A DNA stretch of 64,000 nt from Rhabditoides inermis (GCA_963966185.1 CAWZYM010000331.1:1312501-1376500); one strand, 5' to 3'. Counted from the first letter of the stretch, positions 25,966 through 41,900 are shown. Notes: generated by a model from the letters alone, not told the origin. Translations and numbers: made by a program.

Positions 25966-26060
25966 TCACCCACATTCTTTGTGGACTTGTTGACGAGGCA
26001 GCACCCGGCGGAGAGAGTGAAGTCCTCCGAGAAGATCACCGTCTCCGTAGTCTCACCCAT
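24720..26060 (-). CDS. Nudix-fold protein with altered Nudix box
   Basis: Start ATG is at 26058-26060 and stop at 24720-24722. Exons: 26060-25970 (SEDFTLSAGCCLVNKSTKN); 25768-25660 (VLFVGSEEREEYLLPKARKK); 25412-25343 (ETGYTATRILPV); 25288-25212; 25142-25077 (RKLISWFVAELDETAEQ); 24910-24848 (NTMWFDFFYAG); 24798-24720. Across the second intron the sequence reads LPKARKKMEESLEEACLRAA then YEETGY, the position of the Nudix box G-x5-E-x7-R-E-U-x-E-E-x-G-U. The glycine of the box is Ala and the Glu after Arg is Ala, while the Arg and the E-E metal ligands remain. Nudix proteins hydrolyse nucleoside diphosphates linked to another moiety; here the activity may be reduced or the substrate unusual. The gene is convergent with the channel gene, 169 bp away, and divergent from the GIGYF gene. 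Confidence 0.75.
24928..25070. repeat. (GA)n and (GT)n compound microsatellite
   Basis: GA runs flank a GTGTGTTTGTGT segment, filling an intron of the Nudix gene. Confidence 0.9.
25425..25640. repeat. (CT)n microsatellite filling an intron
   Basis: About 200 bp of CT/TTTCTC and a short C run occupy almost the entire intron that splits the Nudix box. Confidence 0.92.
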
Positions 26061-27047
26061 CACCTTAAATGGGCGGGGCTTAGAGGGGCGGAACAATCGA
26101 ATAATGTGAATAGACGTGGAATGCGTTCCTATTTATCGCAAACAAAAAGCCATCGCGAGGTCAAGCAGTTAACCGGAATCGATAGAGTGATAACAATGCG
26201 ATAGGACTGGGACTGTGAGAACGTTCAATTTATAAAGGCTGTGAGAGTGAGTCAGCGTTTGATGAGAGAAGGTGAATCATCAATGAGAAAGAAATGGAAA
26301 GAAATGACGCGGTCGTCGTTTCGACATCTGGACGAATGGATCGAACTCAATTTAGCATAGAGTGGACGGCGTAATTGACCGGATGGTGTGTGTGGCGATG
26401 ATAGCAGGTGGCCAAAGTGTATAGTTCTGGTCAGAACTGATCAATAGTGGTCGCAGTGGGATCGTGCCTGTGTGCGCTGATCTTTTCCTTCTCGCTCTTT
26501 TTATCTCTCACTACACTCGCAAGGCGTAGTGACCAGCAGCGGATCGGACCGATCAGTTCCACTCGTGTGTGCCACTCGATGCCATCTTCTCGCGTCTTCG
26601 ATGAGAAGCAAATCATAGTTATTGATTGAATGCATTTGTGTTTAATGTTTGATAAATTCTAAGACAATTTCTCAGAACCAGTACTAGTGACGTAGACATT
26701 ACGTTATTTATTGCTTATTTGTAGTAAGTTTCAACTATTCGTCGCTAACGTGGTGTAGTAGGCTAATCATTTTCCTCACATTTTTCAGTTATTTCTCTTT
26801 CACATTTCTTTTTTCTGTAATGTGCGATTGTGTGCTCTAAGCGATGGCAAAAAGTTTGCATATCATAATATACATCTTCCTGCATCATTACCACCTGTAT
26901 TAGAATATCACGAGTTGTGTGTTCGCCGGCAGTAGCCTACTTTGTAACCCATGACAATCACCTCGATCCATTGTGTTTATTATGTTTTCAATAATGCATA
27001 TTTGAATAACACGCTTCTGCACAACTTCGATTTCAGCTTGTCTCATA
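26061..27047. promoter_or_regulatory. Divergent promoter region
   Basis: About 990 bp between the Nudix and GIGYF start codons. No coding exon is seen. TTTCAG at 27033-27038, ten bases before the GIGYF ATG, could be a trans-splice acceptor or the end of a 5' UTR intron. Confidence 0.5.
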
Positions 27048-30000
27048 ATGTCTTCCGTGACGGCTGTACCCGCTGATGCTCAGCAGCAAAACAACTTCAA
27101 CCCTACTTGGTGCGTTTGTGCTTTGTGGTTTACTTCTTCGTTATCGTAGTAGTTTATATATAACATGATTTTTTTTACTTATTCAAATTATATGTGTAAC
27201 TTTCGCTTGTTGAGGATGCGTTCCGCGTTCAACGGGGGTGCCGGCTTCTCTTCGCCGCGCACTTCCATGACCGACGGCGACGAGGCGGTTAGTTTATTCA
27301 TTTTGTTTTATTTATTTATTTATTTATTCGATATATATTAATTTCTCCCTTATGAATGTTTATGTATAATGTTTAGGATTATCCGCTCTCGGACCCTGTG
27401 TTTGCGCAGAACCGCTACGGTCGTGAGGATCTCCTCGCCCTCTTCGGCAAGGACGTGAGTGACCTTCATCTCATTTTGTATATTTTTTTTAAAAGAAAAT
27501 ACATTTATATATTTTCAAATTGTATGTGTACAGGTACGTCCGCCCGATGGTCTCGGCCAGTGCCCGTTCTACGAGCATACCTACCAGCAGCCCACCATCA
27601 CCACCGAATACAACGAGATGGAACAGGTTTGATTTTTGATAATATGATTCAATATCCATTTATAATTATTTAACGAGAAGTTATAATTCATTCTCAGTTG
27701 GTTTAGTCGCACTCATTTGAGCGTGAACGCGACGTAACGAGAAAGTACACGTCTATTATCCCTCTCGTTCGCCTCGCATAATGAAATTCATTTCATCGCT
27801 CTTCTCTGAAAGCGATGGCAATTTGACATTGCAGCTGTTCCGAGAGAGATTATGTAGAAATCGGAGAGCGAATGTGATGCGAGAGGTCTTACGTACAAAG
27901 AACAGTTTAATCAAAAAGTTGTATGTACCATTCTCATATAAGCTTTGGAGAAGATACGATCTCATCTTGTCACGTGACCAATTATTAATTTATGCTCGTG
28001 TTCTAATTCGCTAATCATCCATCTTAATAATTATGCTTTATCCAAATCCTCTTTCCCATATGTATCTTGTGTGAGGCCTCTTACCATACAACGTGTTGTA
28101 GCGTCTGCAGTCGAACATCAACTCGTCGAAGGCGATGTCGATGTTGTCTCACGCGGAGCGCGCGAGCATCGCGCAAGGCAACGCCTACGTGGGGCAGGGT
28201 GCGGGAGCGGGCGCCGCCGCCTCGGCCGCCAAGGCCGCTGCCCAGGCCGCCGGAGGAGGCTGGACGCCCGTCGGCGCCGGCGGAAAGACTTGGAGTCAGT
28301 TGCACCTTACACTTTTACAATCGTTTTGCATTATTAGCATTTTAGATCGTTGAGTATACCTTCTATTTTTCAAATATCGGTTCATTAAATTTTGAATATG
28401 AGCATTTTAGATCGCGGGTCTGCTGTGGCGCAGTCTCCGACGACTCCCGGCCGCGGCTTGACTCGGCCCATGTTCGGTCGCGGCGGAGGCACTGTCGGAT
28501 CGCCTGCACCCACTCCCAATGGAGGCGGCGCCACCGACGAGAGCGGATATCGTTATGGTGAGATTGTGTTATCTGTGTACCATATCTTTATCAATGTAAC
28601 TAAAATAATGGATGTTCTGTAATTGATAGCTTGTGAGCAGTGAATTCTTGTACACGAACCTGTGTATTGTAGTTCCCCCGGCGAGTCGCAACGGTCGTGG
28701 CGGCACTCCATCGGGCAGGGGCGGGAGCACCACTGGCGGGGCCACCTTCAACTCGCGCGCCCAGGGACTCTACGATCCCCACAACCCCAAGGGTGAGTCT
28801 GTGGTCGGGTTGCGCTCGACATATGATTTTTGAATGGGAGAACGACATTATCACATTTTTTTTGTGGTTTTATTTCGAAATTCGAAAAAAAATGTAGTTT
28901 AGATCGTCCGCGTGTGCGTGGAAAGTCGACGTCGGAGGATGGCGAGCCGCCGGTGAGCGCTGCTGGCACTCCCACCACGCCTGCCCCTGCGACCAACGGA
29001 TGGGGGCAGGTTGTATACATTCTTCATAGTATATGTTTTAACTGTTTGGTTGTAGTCAGCGAAGCCTGCGTGGGGACGCGAGAACTCTTCGTCGGGCCAG
29101 CCACAGCAGGCTGCGTGGGGCGGGCGTCCGAATGGCGGGGAGACGAAGGAGGCGATGCCCGAGTGGATGAACGACGAGGACGACGACGACAGCGAGAGGT
29201 GCGAGCGGGACGTGTACGGTGTACCAAAGCGATGATGTGATGTTGACAGTGGTACAAGAACTATGAAACGAATAAGCATGCTTCAGGGATGCTCCCCAGC
29301 AGCAGCCGCCTCACCAGCAACAGCAACACCAGCAGTGAGTTTTTATTTTATTTTTAGCGTATCTTTTGTTTAGTGGTTTATTCATTTTAATCAATCTCGT
29401 GTATAGGATGGCTGGGTCGGTGGCTCCGCAGCAGCAGCAGCAGCCGGCGCAGTCTGGATGGGCGGGTTCTTCTTCGTCGGGAGGCGCGGCGTCGTCGACG
29501 AGCCAGATGGACATGGCTGCGTACGCGGCGGCCGCCATGCAGCGCATCCCCCAGCAGCAGCAGCAGCAGTACGCCCCTCCCCCTCCGCCCCCACAGCCCC
29601 GTGCCCCCAGCCAGTTCTACTATCTAGATCCCAATGGGGTGAGTAGAGATTTTTTAAATGAGTTTCAATGTGTTTTTATTATATCTCCTTTGTTTCAGAC
29701 TGAGCGCGGTCCGTTCGACGAGGGCCACATGCTCAAGTGGTACCAGGGCGGCTACTTCAACATGAACCTCAAGGTGCGCCGCGACACGGACAGGAACTTC
29801 GTCGAACTGGGTGAGGCTTGTGTTTTTAACTATAAAGTATTAGGTGAACATGAAACAAGTTATCTGAGTCATTTCCATATTCCAGGCAAGCTGGTGGAGG
29901 TGATGGGTTCGTCGAACCCGTTCAAGGCGCGCGAGCCGTCGCCCCCGCCTCCTCAGCCACAGCAGCCCATGTACGCGCCCTCGCCACTCGACTCGATGAA

Positions 30001-32141
30001 GGGAGGACCCTTTGGAAATGTGCTCGGGTACGAATCATAGTGTATTAGTTTTATCAACCGAAACGAAATGTTATCTGCTATTCGATCTAAATTATGGCGC
30101 TTTGCAGTAGTATCTGGAACGACGTGACTGGCGGTGGTGCGCAGTCTGACCCGATGGCAGCCCTGCGCGGATACGGGGGCATGGGATATGACCCGATTGC
30201 GATGGAGAGGAAGCGGATGGAGGAGGAGCAGAGGAGGGCATTTGAGGAACACCAGCACAAGCTTAGGGAGATGCAGGAACAGGTATGCGATTAGCAATCA
30301 TTAGTTGTTTACTAGAATCACACACCTTGTCTGATCCCTGTTTGTTGCAGATTGTGCGCGATGTGGAGAGACAGCGCGCCGAGCAGGAGCGCATTCTGGC
30401 AGAGAAGGAACAGCTGCTCAGGATGCAGCAGGTGAGCTATCATCGGCACAACGATTTCATTATTGTTTTGTGATCATTTGATGTTTTCTAGGAGGAGATG
30501 ATGCGTCGCGAGCGTGAGATTGCGGAGAGCGCGAAGGAGATGGAGCAGCGACTGGAGAGGGAGAGGCTGCAGCTGGAGGAGAGGAAGCGGGAGATGATGG
30601 CCGAGCAGCTGGTGAAGGACGAGAGCGAGAGGAAGGAGAAGGAGAAGGTGGCGGAGAAGGAGCGTGCCAAGCAGGAGGCGGTGCGGGCGGAGCAGGAGAG
30701 GAAGGAGCGCGAGGCTCGCGAGAAGAGGGAGCGGGAGGAGGCGGAGAGGGAGGCGGAGCGCATGCGGCAGCAGGCCATCGCCGCTGCCGAGAAGATACGC
30801 GCGCAGCAGCTGGAGAAGAAGAAGGCAGAGGAGGAGAGGAAGGCGCGCGAGGCGGCCAAGCTGCAGGTAGAGGAGGCCTGGGAGCCGGCACAGAAGCCCA
30901 AGCAGGTCAAGGCCGAGGAGAGCGCGTGGGGAGCCACGCCGGCGGCCCCTGCGAGGAGCGACTCGCGCGACGAGGACCTGGCCGGCTGGCAGAGGGACTA
31001 CAAGAGCGCCGACCTCGACAAGCCCGTCGTCCAGAAGAAGAGTGAGTATCCAATAGGCCTATTTCATAGTTTCGATGTTGCATATCTTCACTTCATTATT
31101 GTAGCGTCTGCCCCGGTGGCTGCTCCTTGGGCGTCTGCTTCGGCTGCTGCGAAGCCGCGTGAGAAGACGATGGCGGAGATTCTGGAGGAGGAGGAGAGGC
31201 AGGCGCGCGCGGAGAAGGAGCGTCTGGCGCAGATCAGGAAGGCTGACCAGGCAAACCTCGCTTCGGCCGGCACCTGGAGCAACGCCGCACAGAAACTGTC
31301 GTGGGCCGGCGGAGCCACTCATGCCGCTCCCGTCAAGGTATACCAAAAGGACATTGAGCTATGTTATAACGATATGTTTCAGTCGTCTGGATCTGCGTGG
31401 GGAGATTCTCGCCCGTCTGCCGGTTCGTCTCCGTTCTGGGATGGACCTTCTCTCGCCGCCGCCAACAGGAAGCCTGCTGCCGCTGCTCCCGCTCCTGTCA
31501 AGAAGCCTGTCGCCAAGGCGCCTGAGGTTTGTGCGTAGATGGCCGTATCTCCTCATGGTTGATATTTGAGCCGAAGAAGGCGGCTGCTCCGGTGACTGTG
31601 TCGAAGAAGACTGCCTCTCCCGCGGCCGCATTCAACGCGTGGTGCGTGGAGAAGGTGAAGAAGCTGAGCTCGACGGTGGACGCGGAGGTGCTGTGCGGAT
31701 TCATCCAGGACGTGCAGAGTCCCGATGAGGTGAGTGGGCTGGGAGGGACGGTGATGACGATGGTTACTGATCTGACGATGTCGTGTTTCAGGTGGAGGAC
31801 TTTGTGGTTGGCTATTGTGGCGAGAGCCGTGCGGTGAAGGATTTCGTCAAGGAGTTCCTTGCAAAGAGGCGCGACCTCAAGGCCGGCAAGATTACCGCCG
31901 ATGTGAGTATGCAATACACGATATGTTTTTTTTGTATTTGGAAAAGTAGGTTTCAGTGTGTGAATGGTGTATGGCGTACGGATTGTGATTTAATTATTTC
32001 GGCTAATATCATATGCAATGTTTGTGTCAGGATCTCTCTCGTGCTGCGGGTAACAGCGGGTCGTCGTCTGGCGGCGGCTCGGCTGGTGGATTTCAGACGC
32101 AGAAGAACAAGAAGAAGGTGAGTGGAGAAGTCTGAAGTCTC

Positions 32142-32177
<36 letters not shown>

Positions 32178-32329
32178 CGTTTGTCTGACTGACTGTTGTA
32201 TTGCAGGGCAAGGGCGGCCGGGTTGTGATTGACGGGGCTTGCCTCGGCTTCACTGCCTCTGGAGACCCGAACAGGGTGAACCAGGGCGAGATCGATAGCG
32301 CCTACGAGAACGGCGTCTCGCGCCGCTGA
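27048..32329 (+). CDS. GIGYF: GIGYF-family GYF-domain protein, translational repression adaptor
   Basis: GIGYF proteins bind proline-rich partners through the GYF domain and 4EHP (eIF4E2) through their N-terminus, repressing translation of target mRNAs in the cytoplasm. Start ATG is at 27048-27050 and stop TGA at 32327-32329. The order is: N-terminal YPLSDPVF...YGREDLLALFG (27378-27453), the conserved start of the family; low-complexity Gly/Ala, Ser and Gln-rich linkers with acidic PEWMNDEDDDDS; the GYF domain at 29610-29812 (FYYLDPNG across an intron to ERGPFDEGHMLKWYQGGYF); a long Glu/Arg/Lys coiled coil (30170-31040, for example EIAESAKEMEQRLERERL); and the conserved C-terminal helical block ([20 protein letters not shown], 31634-31728; VEDFVVGYCG, 31793-31900). 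The final exon ends ASGDPNRVNQG...SRR. The gene looks complete. About 18 small introns have TTNCAG-type acceptors. Confidence 0.9.
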
Positions 32330-33603
32330 GTGGGCGGGGCCAACGAGGCGGGCCGGCCATTGTAGTGTAGCTGTTTATGTATTGCAGTCGTCTAGTACTC
32401 TTCTCGGTGTTGCGTCTAGTCGACATATCTATTGCATCAGTAGTGTTTCCGCTTTCTGGTTTTCTATCGTCGTAGCATGGTGGTCCCGCCTTGGTCTCGC
32501 TCTCTTCTCCTTTCCTTCGCTTTTGTTTCTTTCTGTTCCTCTCGGATTCCACCAACATGACTTGATCGCAAGTCCACGTGTTTTGCACATTATTCATATT
32601 CAAATGATTTTCATTCAATCTTGTTGTAAGTGCAACGCTCGTCGTGTCGGGATTCGGTAGCATCTGCTCGCACTTTGCATTCTCTCTCTTCGCACCTCTT
32701 GTGTTCTCGAATGTATGATTGCGGTCAGTTAGTCGGCCCTTGTCTCGATTTGGCGTCGTTCTTGTTACGTTTCTATTGTTTTCTCTTTCTTATACTATAT
32801 TCCTCCCCCCATTTTGTGGTTCTTTTGTGTTGACGGTTCATTGTTGCAAGATTACGAGAGCATATAAATATTAACATTATCACATTGTGCGATTGTTTGA
32901 TACCGACGAGTTTAGGAGCTCTGTTCAAATATCTGATGTCATTGTTGTTTGAGTGGGGGTGTGCCCTTGAAACGTTGGTTGGATTGATTGAACGAGGAGT
33001 GAGTTTAGGGTTGCGTACGTGCAAAGTAGGCTCTACCCGCCGGCCCCGCCCCCTGTTTTTCGCGTGTTTCCCAGTCTGCTCGCTGCCTCTCTGCCGGCCA
33101 GTGGCCTCTAGTCTCGTTCTCGCGTCTCTCTCGGCATGATGTAAAATATCGACATCTCTTCTGAGAGCGCGCTTCCTTGTTGAAGTTCTTGAATTGACAT
33201 GTGCAAAGTAGAGTAGTCGGCTGTGGGGGTTGTGATTGCATTTGCGCAAGGCTAGGTGTATTGATTGAGAGTGGCAGTTGCGGAGAGAACCTCTGTTGTG
33301 TCGCTGTCGCTGACAGTTAACACTGTGTGATAGATAGAGAGTCGCGGTGTTATTATTTTCCGTTGTTCAGTTGCGATCGAATGATATCAATGGATTGCCT
33401 GATTACAGATCACTCCATGGGGTGATAAGGCTAGTGTTGTTACGTGGTGTTTTCATCATAGCTTCATAGTTCTCCGATTGAACTGGATTTTTTTAAAACA
33501 CTTCGTATTCGAGTATGAAGCATGCAACTTGGAGTATCATATCTCGCTCGTGTCGTACTGATTTTATTGAACTTTCATGACTTTGTTGTTTGCAGAAGGC
33601 AAG
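32330..33603. other. GIGYF 3' region and tpi promoter
   Basis: No coding exon is supported. The first part is pyrimidine-rich 3' UTR-like sequence. TTTGCAG ends at 33597, a few bases before the tpi ATG, fitting trans-splicing or a 5' UTR intron. Confidence 0.5.
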
Positions 33604-35784
<2,181 letters not shown>

Positions 35785-36068
35785 AGCATCTCCCACCTTC
35801 CCCCTTCGGATATTGATTGATATTGATTATCACCTAGCACCTGTTTTATGCGTTTGTAATTTGTACGTTTTGTAAGTTGCACTCCCACTCGTCTCATGTC
35901 CCAAAATCTTGCTGTATTTTTACTAGTCATAAAGTGGTTTTGTATGTGTTGTTTTTGAAGTGTGGTGAGAGTGGAGTGATGAAATGTTTGCAACGTTGAT
36001 ATATCTGGACTGGAGAGCGTGTTACTGTAATACAATGGGTACTTAGAGTAGACTTTCAGTGATCCACG

Positions 36069-38880
36069 ATGAGTAACATCTACTACAATGAGCCAAACAC
36101 GACAGGAAAGGTGCGGTTCTTTTTTTATTCAACGCGTGGTGCGTGGAGAAGGTTTTTTTTAGTGCATACGTTTCAATGTTATTTCAAAGTTACATGACAT
36201 TTCTATTCATAATTCAGCGTCTAACTCAAATTTCTAATCGCCAAGGGGCTCTCGTACGAGTGGAAGAATGTAGTGTTGTGGTTGCGGGCAGGTAGACTAA
36301 ACCTTCTGTGTCATATCCGTTATCGTACTCTTGATGAGTGAGTGAGTGGTGTGGTTGCAGTTTGTGCACACTATATCTCTTCTAAATGATCATCCTCTTT
36401 CCAGGCTGAGTGATGTGGTTGCAGGTGTTGCTGGAGACGTCGGCGGGCGACATCGAGATCGAGCTGTGGTGCACGGAGGCGCCGCTCGCCTGCCGCAACT
36501 TTATCCAGCTATGCATGGAGGGTGAGCGGATCGTGGTTCATCTCGATTCAGAAGAGGAATGATGAACGGGTGTGAAACAGATGTGGTGATCACCCGTTTA
36601 TTTTTTTAAGGATTTTATGATTTGGGTGTACCTAAGAAGAAATCGAGCGTAGGATGTTGCATTTGCTGGTGTAATAGTTGTGAAGTTTTGATAGAGAATG
36701 TATGTTGGTATTGCAGGCTACTACGTGGGCACGATCTTCCACCGAGTCGTCAAGGACTTTATCATACAGGGAGGCGATCCCACGGGGACTGGTGGGTGCG
36801 GGAGGGGAAGGGAGGAGGAGGAGGAAGAGAGGCATGGAATACCTTTTGAGCAAATGAATGACAGTTTTGAAAACCGTGGGGGATGGGGTGAATTGTTGAC
36901 GACGAGAGTGGTGTGCGTATCATTCTGGCTTTTGGGAATAGAAGTTGCACTCCATCGTCTTCCCCTGCCCACGAGTGGTCGGTCCCTCAGTTTATTTTCC
37001 CCGTCAAACCCGCCAAGCCCGGTCTACGTGGAGAATTGCTGGATCAACGGTACCCGCTACATGTTCGCTGCTGGCTTTGGATTTTGAGGAATCCTCGGAG
37101 CACGGAGTTGAACCCGCCGAGTACACTTTCTACAATGGCTGTCGCGACGTCGACCTAAGCGTGAGACCAAGGACACCAACCCTCCTACAAGTCGGATGCC
37201 GACAAGAAGGAACCACCGACAGATACTTCACGCAGGCTAAACCCTTTGTGTTTCATCTCCGTTGTTGTACTCTTGATATCGGCAGTAAAGTTGCACCAGT
37301 ACGAGAGAATCCAGTTGACCGAGCAACACATTTTTGGGAACGTGCGGTCTTTAGTCAACCCATTTCCGTTCAGGTCATGGTGGCGAGAGCATCTACGGCC
37401 ACACGTTCAAGGTGGGTTGAGGGGACGGGGGTTCACTTAGTCTTGGAATCATTCGAAACACGTTTCACACTGCTTTTAGGTACCGATTTGAATCTTTTTA
37501 CAATGGGTGATATGTCTTATGTCAGCCACGTTTCACGGATTTGATGATACAAAATATATATTATTGAAATTAGTTCGTACTTGTACAAATTTTTAATTGC
37601 AGTTGCAAAATCAAATTATACAAATGTATGTGTGAATTGCTGGGCGATATATTCGAGATTATGATATGATATATTCGAGATTTATTCGTTCTCGAGTATC
37701 TGTACTTTGATAGTTTGATAAGAATGCTGATCCTACTATAACACGCAAGTTTTCAGTGAAAAAAACGGACTTTTCTTATGAAAATTTTTTTCAGGACGAG
37801 TTTCACCAGCGTCTCGCATTCAACCGCCGCGGTCTGCTCGGAATGGCCAACGCCGGCAAGGACGACAACGGCAGCCAGGTGAGCGGGGGGTAGTTAGCGG
37901 GGGGCTACTGTAGTATGTGGGGTTGAGTACTGTAGCAGTTAAGGGTACTGTAGTAACAGGGGTAGGTACTGTAGCTAAAACAGACTGTAGCAGTTGGGAG
38001 CATGGGTACTGTAATAACAGCAAAACAGCAGATGTATGTATCAGCGCGCATTTCTGTCAGCTACTTTATTTGTGAAATTAGAGGAGTATGGATTCGTATT
38101 GTAGTTCTGTATGGGAGGCGAATATGCCAGGTTATCGGACACTTTGATGAATGCTACTGTTCAGTGAGCGATCAATCGGTACTGACATGTCACTCGTTTC
38201 AGTTCTTCTTCACGATTGGCACGGAGCCGAACAAGGAGCTGAACAAGAAGCACACGCTGTTCGGAAAGGTGGGTGGAGAGGAGGGAGGAGTATCTCGAAC
38301 ATGAAATAGCGGCCAGTTTGTTCGAAACTCGAGACGCCTGCGAAACACGACCATACAGCGTGCAAGAGATACTGACCATTAGTACCGCCAAGTGTATATG
38401 GGTGTAGGCATTTGTGCAAAACGCATCTTGCAGTATTTTTATTCGACATGTGCCGTTTCAGGTGGTGGGTGCTACGGTGTACAATATGCTGGCGATGGCG
38501 GAATGTGAGGTGAGTGGGGAAGGGGGGAGAGAGAGAGGGAGAAGAGGGAGGGAGAGAGAGAGGGGGAGAAGAGGGTTTAATAGTGTTAGATTAGGATGGG
38601 ACATGGGATAGAGAATGGGACATGGGATAGAGAACTATTGCATTACAATTTGTGTCATTATCACCGAATATCATAGAAGCAGATAACATCTAACAAGTTT
38701 CTGAGTTTGTCGTTCCGGTCAGTTATTGCCAAGTGAAGCAGAGTATGCTCATTGAGTCTTTCCAAGGAGATTTGCTGTTCAATGATGTTGCTTCGATATG
38801 GCTCGATGAGACGATGCGATCTATGCCTGTGTGAGCGACATTGGTTCCTTCCCTCCCTCCCCTCTTCTCTCTTCCTGTCG

Positions 38881-38911
<31 letters not shown>

Positions 38912-41900
38912 TCTCTCACACCCTTGTGTTCGAGTTTTAGCAGTGGCACGTTGGCGCCGCAGTTTTCGAATGTGGTGGTACAGTATCCTAGCAGCTGTGT
39001 CGTAGCATTTGCAATATGCTGATCGGAGAGGCCTGTCGATAGCGTCCTCATCGCTGAACTCGTCCATGCGTGAAGAAATCTTTCAAAATTGCAGCAACTC
39101 ACCCCTCTTTGTTCTACTATCCACGTATCGTATATCATTGACGGGAATGAGATCGCCGTTGCACGTGTCATTGAACCAGCGTAGATTGGCTTCCGAGAGA
39201 TGTGGCCGGATGATTCGACCGAGCTTGCCTGAAGGAAGATTGCTGTGCGAACTCGTACGCACTCACTCACGAGATTCTTGGCGGTACTGTTGTAGTATGT
39301 CGGTCACTGCACGAGGTGACGCGGCCACTACATGTCTCAGCAGCGTAGCGTTGTAGAATGCGAACAGGGGATATGTTTGCTGAAACGGCGCACTTTCTTC
39401 CGCGACCCAAGCTGAACAGACCTGTAGTCGCAGTTGTTTGAACGCGTGCACTGGGTATTCGTCGCAGAACAAATTGTCGATATTTGCGAACACCTTCAAT
39501 CTTCCATCTCACTACTGTATTGTGTGCACGATTTCACCTGCAGAAATCCCAATTCTTCCATGGGAGATTTTGTGAATTTACAGAGTGTTTCCATCGAAGC
39601 GTGGTCGAATGTGGCGCCGTTGAAACACTAAACATTAGGATTACTTCAAATTGACGCGAGTAGTTTGTAATAGCAGACAATGATTACACGTGCATACAGA
39701 ATCACTCAGGTTAGTGTTGGGGTTATATGAAATGAAGAGCAAATACATGTAACAATACATTTATAAATACACTGTACACGGAGATACTCACTGCGGCAAG
39801 GGAGGCATTTGGGTGGAACAGTTGCACGGAGTAGAGCGATTCGTTGGTGGCTTGATTGCACAAGCCCATCTCCTCAGAGTAGCCCATCTCATTGAGACTA
39901 GTCGTCAGATTGTTTAGGAACTGAGTGGTGTAGCATGCAATTTGTAACAACTGCATCCTGCTACTGCTAGTTGGAGATTGTGGCCCTCGAGCAATTTTGA
40001 TGGTTCCCGGTTGCCGGGTTACTGCAACCTGTCTGCACAAATTGGTTCCCAAGTAAGTGAGACGTCTTTAATGCTTTCTCTAAGAGACTGTCAAATTACA
40101 TCGAGATTGTCCATAATCAATCAATCATTTATCCAGAATCTCTATATTCTGACTATACAACAAGTGCATACGGTACGTCACAAGTCACAAGGACTAAGCA
40201 AGGGGGGAGTTCGAAAGTCGTTGTGAGATCGGTAATCATTTGATTTCCGTACCTTAATTCATTAGAATTAGATAGTTTTATAACTCCCGGTGTTCCTTTC
40301 CTCTTAATGTGATCTACAAACGGTAACTCCGCGAGCAAAAAAATAATTATAGACATGAAAAAAACACATATCGTGATATTCGAAATTCGAATAGTCTCAG
40401 TTGCCTGCATCGTTGTGCTTCCATTATGGCCAAGCGTAGCAGAGTGTGTCCAGTGTGCCATTCCACCCGGCAGCGTCTTTCAAATTCTCTACTTCATTTG
40501 ATGAGGAAGAGATGAGTCTGTCATGACCTGAGTACGTTATATGTTTCGAAAGTAGATGTTATTCCATAACCTGTCTTGTCGAGCTTGTACAGTGGGACTG
40601 TCGCCATGCAGTCGTTGACATTGTTGCAGTAGCCTTGCAGTTGCCACACCATATCCGTCATGTTGCGATCGAACTGGCCGTCGTCACCGTCAGTAGATAG
40701 GATTTGCATTGCTGCAAGTTGGATTTAGAGGCTACTTTTCGACGAGGTATAATTCTGAAAGTTTGAAAAGAACCTACTGTTTTTGGTGACATCGTCGACG
40801 TATTGCATATCATAGATGGGTATCAGCTGTCCCTCGCATGTCTTATTGAACCGCTGCAGGTTGGCATCAGACAGAGTTGGTTGGACGATGCGACCGAGCT
40901 GTCCTAAATGATGTTGACAGCAGCATTGCTAGTTCAGCGTACGATTGTGTTCCTGCTTGTATCCCTTGTTCATGAGGCGCGCCGCTTCGACAGGTGATGC
41001 AACCACAGCGTGACGAATGAAGTTGCCGTAGTATAGAGCGATGAGCGGGATCGTTTGCTACAATCGTCTCATTGCTAAACCCCTTTGTATTTTGACATCT
41101 GCAGTAAGTAAATTCAATTGTGCATAAGGATATGTGCATATGCTATCAATAATGCAACAACACTCACGGCATGCGCCAATTCTTACCTGATATTGGTACG
41201 GTTGCAAGACGCGCGGTCCGGATTTCACACACACAGGGAGGTTCAGGTTGGCGAACACCTGCGACTTGTGAATTGCTCTGTCACAAATGCATTAATCTCA
41301 ATATATACCTGCATGAATCCCAATAGCTCTCCTTTAAATTTGCTGAATTGACAAAGTGCCTCCATCTCCGCGTGGTTGAACGTCGGTCCGTTGAAGCACT
41401 GAAACCCAGTGTCATCATGTCTCGTCTCGCATTGTGTCTCGCATCTCGCAAGTTCGATTTGTGTGTATGTCATAACAACTGATGAATATACTATTATTAT
41501 AAAAATGTGTGTCACCGCGGCAAGTGTGGCGTTGTGATGGAAGAGCTGTGCCGAGTAGCGCGTCTCGTTGGTCGACTGCATGCACAGCTCCTGACTGTCG
41601 GTGTAGTTGAGCTGAGTGAGAGGCTCTGTGAGATTGGCGAGGATGTTGGTGGTGTAGCAGGCGAGTTGCATCAGGTGCATCTTCTCGATTGCGGAAGGAG
41701 TGCACTTGTGGTGGCGAACGGTTGCCGGGCTCTATGGTGTCACGCGCACTGGAGCTCAGCTGTCCACTCGAATTCGTCAAGGCTGTAGAATGACGCGGCG
41801 GTGACTCTCTAGAATGCTCTCCTCTTTCTCTCCCTTTGAGATCTAGTCCTATAGGTTTCACTGAACGGTGAATTTCGAGGATGACCCAGGATTACAATTT

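Noticed and set aside
30460..30937. Ala/Ser-rich minus-strand ORFs
   Set aside because: Antisense of the GIGYF coiled-coil exon.
41415..41861. Alternative minus-strand frame of 148 codons over the nested gene F1
   Set aside because: It does not preserve the Cys and N-glycosylation pattern shared between F1 and F2, and it overlaps splice sites.
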